Origin: Phascolarctos cinereus
Taxonomy: Eukaryota > Chordata > Mammalia > Diprotodontia > Phascolarctidae
DNA length: 64,000 nucleotides
Assembly (NCBI RefSeq): GCF_002099425.1
Contig: NW_018344057.1
Location: forward strand, 7,592,001 to 7,656,000
Direction: 5' to 3'
A model generated the notes under the pieces. The model was not told the DNA's origin, searched no databases, and worked only from the letters and a program-made list of their open reading frames with translations. Made by a program: the position numbers and the translations under genes. This document shows, one piece after another, positions 56,860-64,000 of this stretch (its first letter is position 1; the number at the start of each line of letters is the position of its first letter).

Positions 56860-57050
56860 TCTGGAATAATCATTGGAGCTAGGAAAGACCTTAAAGATTA
56901 TCTAGCCCAACTCCCCTTTTTACAGATATGTAAACCTGGGCACAGAGAAATGAAGATATTTAACTAAAGGCAAACAGATATAAATGGCCAGTTTATGAGC
57001 CCAGGACCTCTGACCCAAAAACGTAGCATTCTTCCTATTGTACCAGAATA
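56860..57050 (-). mobile_element. MIR-like SINE
   Basis: 'attggagctaggaaagacct', 'gattatctagcccaactccc', 'ggacctctgacccaaaaacg' and 'attcttcctattgtacc' give the reversed MIR order. Confidence 0.6.
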
Positions 57051-59866
57051 ATCTGATCAATTAGTTTAATCAAGGTGATTGCTCTGGCAGTACTCGACTA
57101 TAAGCTGTACCAAGATCTTGGAGTGCATTAGCCCGAGTGACTTTAATCTATTGGTCACTCTGCCCACTCCCCTGAGCTTTTCCATTGCCTTTAAGTACCA
57201 TCCTTATTGCCTACTCCTTTCCACTTCTGCGAAAATGTCATCACTTCCCCCCCATCCACCTCAAGCCTTACTACGTGGCACTCAGATCTTTCTTTTCTCT
57301 CTTCTTTCCCTATACATTTATTTTTGGTCTGGACTTGATTCCACTTGAATGGTTTCTGGCATCCTGCTCTTCTTCGCTGTGGCTTATATTTGGTGCTGGC
57401 TGAAAATAGGCAGAGCAATGATGTTGGCTGAAGGTGGGCCCAGTTTTATTTTTGTTTTTTTCTTTTCTCAATAGGAGGAAGTTGGTTAACTGTCTGTGGT
57501 ACTCTCAAGAAAGTCAGAAGACAGCTATGTGTTGGGGTGAGAGGCAGGGTGAGTGCTTACCCTTTAAGGGAAAAGCAGGAAAGTTCATCAAAGGAGACTT
57601 TAAAGAGAAGAATGTGTGGGTTATGTAAATCTAAATCCCTTTTGCCTCAAAATAAGCAGGAGGAGAAAAGATCTGTGTGTTTGGAATTTAGAATCTATTG
57701 TGTTCTGACATCTTCAATAAAAAAGAAAAGAAGAAAAACTCCAGGCTGCAAAGAATTTTCACTTTTGATTCTAGAGGAAGCAATCCCAAACTCTAACTGT
57801 TCACCAAAACCTTCTAGAAAGGACATACTAATTGTCCATTCCTTACCACCTTCTTTTCCCTCCCAATATAAACTGAGAAAATGTCCATTCTTTTCAGCAG
57901 GGAAAGTGTTACACCTGGGAGGCAAGAGGAAGTGTGCATTAATGTCTCATGCGCTTTACAGGACAAGATCTCACCCTAGTTACAAGTGCGCAAACCCGCC
58001 CACAAAATCAGCAGTAGCCTGGTAAGTAAGGGAGGGGGAGGACAGAGCTCATCTCTTAAGTGACAATCAATCAGCCCCCAGAACATGAAGTAGGTCACAA
58101 AGCATAAGAACCAAGACCAGAAGTCTAGGAGAGGAGAATATTCACTAGAAGCAAACTGAGGAGACATAGGAAGTGATTGTGGGTTGCTTTTTTTAATTTT
58201 TAAAAGAATCTTCAGAGAGTAGACTGGGGGGAGGGGGAGTGCCTCCCCTAAGAGAAAGGGGAAGGGCCACTAGGAATGCTCTATGCATACCTCTGGTTGG
58301 GAGTCATGCTCTAAAAGGGATAATTTTCCCAATTGTACCCTGGTGTTCAAGAAGAGTTTCTTTACCTCCTCTGGGGGGGAAAAACACTTCACTCCCCTGA
58401 ATCTTTTTTGTGGGGAGGGGCAGTGGAGGTGCAGAAGCCACTTGCAAGCCTGATGTCAACATTGATTGGCATGTAAGCTTTAACCTGCTCCATTTTTCTC
58501 ACCTGGGCTCCCTTCCTCAGGTGGCCTCAGGGTCCTCCACTCCCAGTGGCTCACCATATTAGTGACAGACTTAGTGAAGACTCCCAATTGGCTTTAATTG
58601 TACTGTAGTTCAAGTAGCCCACAGTTCAAGTAATCAGCTTCCCAAAGATCAGAGACTACAGTCATGTGTCAGCATACCTGGCACCCTGAATGTATGACTT
58701 ATGTAGGAAGGGTCCCTATAGACCAAGGTCAAGGGCATAGGCAAAGAGAATCAGGATTTTGTAGGCTGAAAAATATCAGCCTTGTTGTCAAAGTCAGTGC
58801 TTGGTTGGATTCTTGCAAATTTCTCTTTATAAGCACCTTTCTGCTCTGAAGATCATTCATTTTATAACAAATATAGAGATATAGAGATGAATATTTTTTA
58901 AAGATCCCTTTGTCCAATATGTATAAATAGGTAGATGTATATCGATATATGTACAAGTTATATATGTTGTACTTGTGCAAAGCACTACTGCAGATCTACA
59001 GCTAAATATGACAATATCCTTGACCTCTGGGATTAGCTGTGAAGATGAGTCACGTGCATACACCTAACTATATGGATGGTGTACTGTGAAGTTTAATAAG
59101 AGAGGTTCAAAATGTTATGACTATTAAGAAAAGACAGAGAGGATAAGGGTGACAGGGGAGATTTGATGGAGGATATGATACTTGAATGGGTCCTTGAAGA
59201 TTTAGTAAAAATTAGTCAGCAGAGTTGGGGAAGGGGCTAGATAGCAGGGAGGGAGGCACTGCCATCACCTTCTCCCAACTAAGTAAATTACTTCTGACAT
59301 CCCCACATTTCAAGGAAACACTAATGGAAAGAGACCAGGGCTGTGATTTGTTGCTTCAGGCTAATAAAACAAAGGTCATCAGCATTTTTAGTCTTTTCCA
59401 ATCAACCCAGCCTTTGTGATTTGGATACTACAGAGACACATGATGGAGGGACATTGAAAAAATTTCCTCACCACAGTTTCTCAGAAACTTTTTCTATCTG
59501 AGGAAGTAGAAACCTGAGAGCATTTACTTCAGCCAGTGGAGACTGACAAGAAATAAGAACTTAAATTTATTTTTCCACCCTGTCTATTACAGTTGAACCA
59601 AACGAATCAGAAAGGAGAGTAAAGTTGAAAGACCTTAGCCTGAGCATCCCTTACCTTTTAGGGCAACATGGCTGAAGAGATGTATTTCATACTCATTGGC
59701 CAAAAGAGCTAAAGGTCACTGTGGAAGAAGCATTTATGGAGCACAGGATCATATAAATTTTTTTTAAAAATGATAATGGAAGGAGGTACCTTTCACAAAT
59801 ATGGTTCCCTAGCCATATAAGAATTAATAACAAAGCAAGGAATAAAGGAGACAACTAAGCCAAGTT
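57051..59866. other. Longest block without recognised repeats; one exon-like segment
   Basis: About 2.8 kb that looks single-copy and slightly G/C-richer than the rest. At 57901-58021 a 121-bp segment lies between an acceptor-like 'tccattcttttcagcag' and a strong donor 'gtaagtaag', in a 162-codon open frame (57537-58025). The frame has no domain likeness. 58210-58240 and 58370-58420 are G-rich. Confidence 0.35.
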
Positions 59867-59867
59867 A

Positions 59868-60260
59868 ACAAACATTTATTAAGTGCTTACTATATGCCAG
59901 GCACTGTGGTAAGTGCCAGGAATACAAATAAAGGTAGAAAGACAGTTTCCTTCCTCAAGGAGCTTACATTCTAATGAGATGGGTGTGGAGGGAAGAAGAC
60001 AACACATAAAAGGAAGTGACAAAGGAGAGAAGATGAAGACACCAAAGAAAGTAGAGAAGTAGAGAAAGTTTGGAGAGTTAGGAGTACAGCCTGGTGAGGA
60101 ATGAAGACATGACTGACCTGAACACCTTCTTTAAAATGGCTCTGGGAGGAACCAGGTCTTCAAAGGAAGAGGATATAGAGGTGGAGTGTACTCAACCTAG
60201 TGGGAAATAAAGAGTTGTTGGGACTTCTGAGACCTCTATATATGGAGACTTTGGGAAGAG
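59868..60260 (-). mobile_element. L2 LINE 3' end
   Basis: 'taacaaacatttattaagtgcttactatatgccaggcactgtgg', 'tcctcaaggagcttacattc' and, near 60130, 'ggctctgggaggaaccaggtc' are the reversed L2 3' UTR and end of the ORF. Confidence 0.75.
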
Positions 60261-60507
60261 CTTTTCGCTCCATCTTCCAGCTCTCTGATGAGAGGGGCAG
60301 AGGCTACTGAGAATGCTGATGAGGCATGAGTAGTAAATGCCAAAGCTGATGCCATGATGAGTTTCTTGGTGATAAGCTTTTCCTAGAGTGGTGATGGGGT
60401 GAGGGAGAGAAAATGATGATGGTAGAGTTAAATCCAAGGAGTCCAACTGTAGGAAATGTTGTAAACGAAGCATTTTGCATATTGTAAAGAGCTATATAAA
60501 TGTGCTA
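60261..60507. other. Unannotated, with a MIR3-type tail at the end
   Basis: 60455-60505 ('gtaaagagctatataaatgtgctatta') is a plus-strand MIR3 tail. The rest is not recognised. Confidence 0.4.
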
Positions 60508-60930
60508 TTAGAACCAGGAGAACACTGTACACAGTAACAGCAATATTGTATGATAATCAACTATGAATGACTTAGCAAATCTCAACAATACAGTGATCCA
60601 AGACAATTCCAAAGGACTCATGACGAAAAATGCTGTTGACCTCCAGAGAAAGAACTGATGGAGTCTGAATACAGATTGAAGCATAGTTTTTCACTTTCCT
60701 TATTTTCATGGAGGGGTTTTTGAACTTTGTTTTCTTTTACAACATGACTAATATGGGAATACATTTTGCATGATTGCACGTGAATAACCTATATCAAATT
60801 GCTAAGTGTCTCAGGGAGGAAAAAGGAGAGGGAGGGAAAGGGAGAATTTGGAACTCAAAAAAAAATTTTAAATGAATGCTAAAAATTGTTTTTATATGTA
60901 ATTGGGAAAAAATAAAATATTGTTTTTAAT
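60508..60930 (+). mobile_element. L1 LINE 3' end, 5' truncated
   Basis: 'aaccaggagaacactgtaca', 'gacaattccaaaggactcatgac', 'ccagagaaagaactgatgga', 'gggagggaaagggagaattt', 'gtaattgggaaaaaataaaa': the end of ORF2 and the 3' UTR on the plus strand. Confidence 0.85.
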
Positions 60931-61269
60931 GTGTTGGGTTTTTTCCCCCAGCATAGCTCCTACTACTTTAATTTACCCCTTTGTAAAATAAAATGCTTCA
61001 AATAACTTTTTGGGAAGAGTAAAGTGATGGCATAACCTGGAAATAAGGGAGAAGTTGTCTGTTTCTTTGACATGAAGTACAGACACCAACAACCATGTAC
61101 TGGTTTTACTTGTGTTTACTTTCCGGAGAATGTCCCTAGACATCTCTGAAGAAGGCTTAGCTCGATTTTTAAGTTTCCCTACCATCTTGGTCCCACTTCT
61201 CTCCTTCTCATCTTCTTTCATATTGCTTTCTGTCATACACTGTACATTTTAGCAAAACTGAACCTCTAG
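60931..61269. other. No gene recognised
   Basis: About 340 bp. An antisense frame at 60973-61236 (87 codons, lysine-rich) has no family likeness. Confidence 0.3.
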
Positions 61270-62070
61270 CTGGTCTCAGTCCCCAACATTTTCCATCCCT
61301 TTTTGATGCCTGTTCTCTCTTCATCTTTGCCTTACAGAATCTTTAGCTTCTTTCCAGCCTCAACTTGGGCACCACCTCCTCCAAGAAGGAGAATCCCTTC
61401 CCTGACCCCTCTGGTTGTCAGTAGTCCCTCTCTCTCCTCAAATTACCGTGCATTTATAGGCACACATCATTTTGTTATGCTTGCTTTATTACACTGTGTA
61501 GACATTATGATTTTTTTTCAAATTGAAGGCTTGTGGCAACTCTTCATTGAGCAAATCTATCAGCACCATTTTTCCTATAGCATGTGTTAACATCTTGTCT
61601 CTGTGTCATGTTTTGGTAATTCTTGCAATATTTCAAAATTTTTCATTATTATTATATCTTTTATGGCGATCTGTGATCAGTGATCACAGAATAGTGTTAC
61701 TATTGTAATTGTTTGGGACACCATTAACTATGCCCATATTAGATGTATAATAATCAATAAACGTTGCCTATGTTCTGACTGCTCCTACGACCTCAGTCTT
61801 TCTCCCTCTCCTCTGTCCTCCCTATTCTCCGAGACACAACAATATTAAAATTAGGCCAATTAATAAGTCAATTGGTGCCACAGACTTCATTGTCTTATTT
61901 TAAGAAATTGCCATGGCCACCCCAACCTGCAGCAACCACCAGCCTGATCAGTCATCTCCATCAATATCAAGACAAGACCCTCTACCAGCAAAAAGATTAT
62001 TATTCGCTGAAGCCTCAGATAATAGTTAGCATTTTTTAATGATAAAGTATTTTTAATTAAGGTATGTGTT

Positions 62071-62220
62071 TTGGGGTTTTTTTGGTGAGGCAATTGGGGT
62101 TAAGTGACTTGCCCAGAGTCACACAGCTAGTGAATGTTATGTGTCCGAGGCCGGATTTGAACTCAGGTCCTCCTTACTCCAGGGCCGGTGTTCTATCCAC
62201 TGTACCACCTAGTTGCTCCA
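62071..62220 (-). mobile_element. Short tRNA-type SINE inside Tigger
   Basis: 'ttggtgaggcaattggggtt', 'aagtgacttgcccagagtcacacagc', 'aactcaggtcctccttactcc', head 'ctatccactgtaccacctag'. Well preserved. Confidence 0.9.
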
Positions 62221-62236
62221 AACATTTTTTTTGAAA

Positions 62237-62381
62237 GTTTTTTTTTTGGTAGGCAATGGGGTTAAGTGACTTGCCCAAGGTCACACAGCTAGTAAGTGTC
62301 AAGTGTCTGAGGCCAGATTTGATCTCAGGTCCTTCTGACTCCAGGGCTGGTGCTCTATATGCTGCACCCCCTAGCTGCCCT
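62237..62381 (-). mobile_element. Second short tRNA-type SINE inside Tigger
   Basis: 'ttttggtaggcaatggggtt', 'aagtgacttgcccaaggtcacacagc', head 'gctgcaccccctagctgccc'. Same orientation as the neighbouring SINE, about 16 bp away. Confidence 0.9.
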
Positions 62382-62824
62382 GTATTTTTTGACATAATAT
62401 TATTGCACACTTAATAGACTACAGTGTGGTATAAACATAACTTTTACATACACTGGGAAGCCAAAAAATTCATATGACTAGTTTTATTGAAATATTTGTT
62501 TTATTGTAGTGGTCTGAAACCAAACTTGCAATATCTCCAAGGTACACTTATACTTCTCAGTGCACATGTTGTAACTCCAGAAGGATGTGAGCTCCCTGGG
62601 GGCAGGAGTTATTTTATTTTATTTTTTGTATCCCTGGGGCTTATCAGTTATTTTATTTTTCCTTGTATCCAAGGGATTTATCACAGTGGCATGCGTATTA
62701 TAGGCATTTTGTAAATATTTTATGAATTTAATTAAAGAATCTGAATGATAAATTATTTTATTAGTAGTCCAGTTTGTCATAATGACAATAACTGTTCACA
62801 ATTCTATAGATGTGAAGGTCAACA

Positions 62825-62960
62825 AGAAGCTTTTCTCACAACCTGGGAGACAAGTATCTTCTCCATTTCACAGATAAGGAAATTGGGGATGAGAGGTTAA
62901 ATCACACGCACAGGATGCCTGAAAACTCATATTTATTTCCTCACTGCACCTAGAATGATT
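62825..62960 (-). mobile_element. MIR-like SINE fragment
   Basis: 'ctccatttcacagataagga', 'aaattggggatgagaggtta', 'catatttatttcctcactgc' match the reversed MIR core. Confidence 0.5.
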
Positions 62961-63004
62961 CAGCTGAATAAAAATTAGAATTTTAAAGACTCAGCATGGA
63001 ACAC

Positions 63005-63195
63005 TGAAAACTGTGCTAGATATGGCCTAGGTAAAAGACTTGCTGTATTTTGGAATCAAGGGACCTGAATTTAAATTCCATCTCAGCCACCCATGTGACT
63101 TTGGGCAAGACATTTCATTAGCTCTGGGTCTCAGATCCTTATCCATAAAAGGAGGCAGTTAGGCACATGGCCTCTGTTGTCCCCTCCAGGTCTGT
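63005..63195 (+). mobile_element. MIR-like SINE
   Basis: 'tggaatcaagggacctgaat', 'gccacccatgtgactttgggcaagac', 'gggtctcagatccttatcca' follow the forward MIR core. Confidence 0.6.
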
Positions 63196-64000
63196 CTCTG
63201 AAAATAAGATTTTGGGATATTATGTGTGCGTACATGTTTAAAAAAGGTAGCAGATCTTTCTTCATTCATTCCAGGTTGGGAGAACATTTTCTAATTTCTC
63301 TCATCAGGTCATCAATATGCAAAAAGTAACATGAGATTTGACATCCTGCCTGACTTCAGTTCAGCTACACTGGTAGTAAAAAGGAGAGAAAAGCAGACCC
63401 TCCTACAAAAAACAAAATGGTAGGGGGAAAAAAAAAAGGAAGGGACAGTAGGAAAGACTGTAAGCTTAAGGATAAGAGAACTCACTGGGGACAAAACCAT
63501 CCCCACCACCTCCCTCTGTGGCACTGACCTCCTCTATCCTCCCTTTGAGTGAAACAGACAGGCTAAGAGCTGCTGGGTGCTCACGATGAGGACAATGTGC
63601 CTTTTGGGGGGGGGATAATAGGCTGATGAGAAAAGAGAATCGCAAAAGTGTTTTCTTTCCTTTCTCTGCCGGCACGTAAAACTTATTATAGAGCTTGAGG
63701 CTACCTCTCTATCCTAGAGAAAGGGAAAGTATTTACAAAGAGGTGGGGGAAATGGCCTTGCATGCATATACAAAAGAGGTGTCCAATTAAAGCACCAGGT
63801 GTAGGAAAAGCCTCAGGAGACCGTTCCTGCCAGAAATAAAAAGGCCAGGCTAATGTCCTGCAAGTTACGAGCTGTGCTAAATACCAGCTCAGAGTCAGAG
63901 GAATCAGAGAATGTTAGGGCCAGCTGTTCTCTGTTCTGCTCCTCAAGATGCTTCTAGCAAGTGGGGAGATAGACGCCAGATCTGATGGCCTGAGGGAGGC
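63196..64000. other. No gene recognised up to window edge
   Basis: About 800 bp, apparently single-copy, including a G-run at 63606-63613. Overlapping antisense frames at 63312-63675 lack domain likeness. The 300 bp at the edge could be the flank of something lying outside the window. Confidence 0.35.

Larger units (their letters stand above)
61457..62552 (+). mobile_element. Tigger1-like (pogo) DNA transposon, internally deleted
   Basis: Starts after TA at 61457 with 'ttgaaggcttgtggcaac', 'cattattattatatctttta', 'gcgatctgtgatcagtgatc', 'gacacaacaatattaaaatt'. Most of the transposase is missing; its C-terminal end remains (61885-62030, 'SYFKKLPWPPQP'). Then come 'acttaatagactacagtgtg', 'aatatctccaaggtacac' and a TA near 62551. 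Two SINEs lie inside. The match to the eutherian Tigger1 consensus, from memory, is close. Confidence 0.8.
61270..62720 (+). mobile_element. L2 LINE 3' end, split by a Tigger1-like element
   Basis: Left part 61290-61456: 'tcttcatctttgccttacag', 'gaatcccttccctgacccct', 'tcaaattaccgtgcattta'. Right part 62551-62720: 'acttctcagtgcacatgttg', 'gatgtgagctccctgggggcagg', 'tatcacagtggcatgcgtattataggcattttgtaaat'. Together they form one L2 tail, with the DNA transposon between them at a TA. Confidence 0.75.

Noticed and set aside
22589-62381. tRNA-like stretches with box A/B character (for example at 22589, 37874, 40883)
   Set aside because: They are tRNA-derived heads of SINEs, lacking a complete cloverleaf, not tRNA genes.

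Overview
The window looks like intergenic or intronic DNA from a marsupial genome. The evidence is the repeat fauna: tRNA-headed CORE-SINEs with the tail 'ggagaaggaaatggcaaacc', Ther-2/MIR3-type SINEs, short tRNA-type SINEs ending in 'ccccaattgc(c/t)tcac', marsupial-type L1s, RTE, many L2 and L3/CR1 LINEs, and long A/T-rich microsatellites. No bacterial-style gene order is present and I found no host protein-coding exon I could defend. Almost every long open frame lies inside a LINE, a microsatellite or a SINE. The species cannot be settled by eye. All family names come from remembered consensus sequences, not from a search.

Layout. 1-1.8 kb: an L1 without reverse transcriptase, running off the left edge. 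1.9-3.0 kb: L2 pieces. 3.8-6.2 kb: an RTE LINE cut by a hAT-type MITE and a SINE. 7.9-13.9 kb: SINEs, an L3/CR1 tail, a 7SL RNA retrocopy and an L1 tail. 13.9-18.6 kb: a fossil Ty3/gypsy pol split by about 1.9 kb that includes a 690-bp hexanucleotide array. 19.4-23.7 kb: SINEs, compound microsatellites and a second 7SL retrocopy. 24.2-26.7 kb: an antisense L2. 28.9-29.7 kb: a perfect 23-bp inverted repeat next to a mariner/Tc1-like relic. 31.8-32.5 kb: a candidate solitary LTR. 34.4-35.7 kb: antisense L3/CR1. 36.3-37.2 kb: a hAT-type MITE split by an L1. 39.1-42.5 kb: an L2 holding a SINE and an L1. 42.5-43.7 kb: L3/CR1. 49.0-56.3 kb: an antisense L3/CR1 holding microsatellite, two SINEs and an L1 with intact target-site duplications but no reverse transcriptase domain. 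59.9-62.7 kb: L2 and L1 tails and an internally deleted Tigger1-like element inserted at TA in an L2, itself holding two SINEs.

How it fits together. The window reads as a stratified record of insertions, not as a gene system. Old L2, L3/CR1, RTE and Ty3/gypsy sequence forms the bottom layer. hAT, mariner and Tigger DNA transposons lie in or near it, L1s and SINEs are inserted on top, and simple repeats have grown from or between them. Most useful for a second look are the two RT-less L1s, the two 7SL retrocopies, the readable Ty3/gypsy pol, the hexamer array, the Tigger-in-L2 nest, the 23-bp hairpin and an unclassified repeat present twice.
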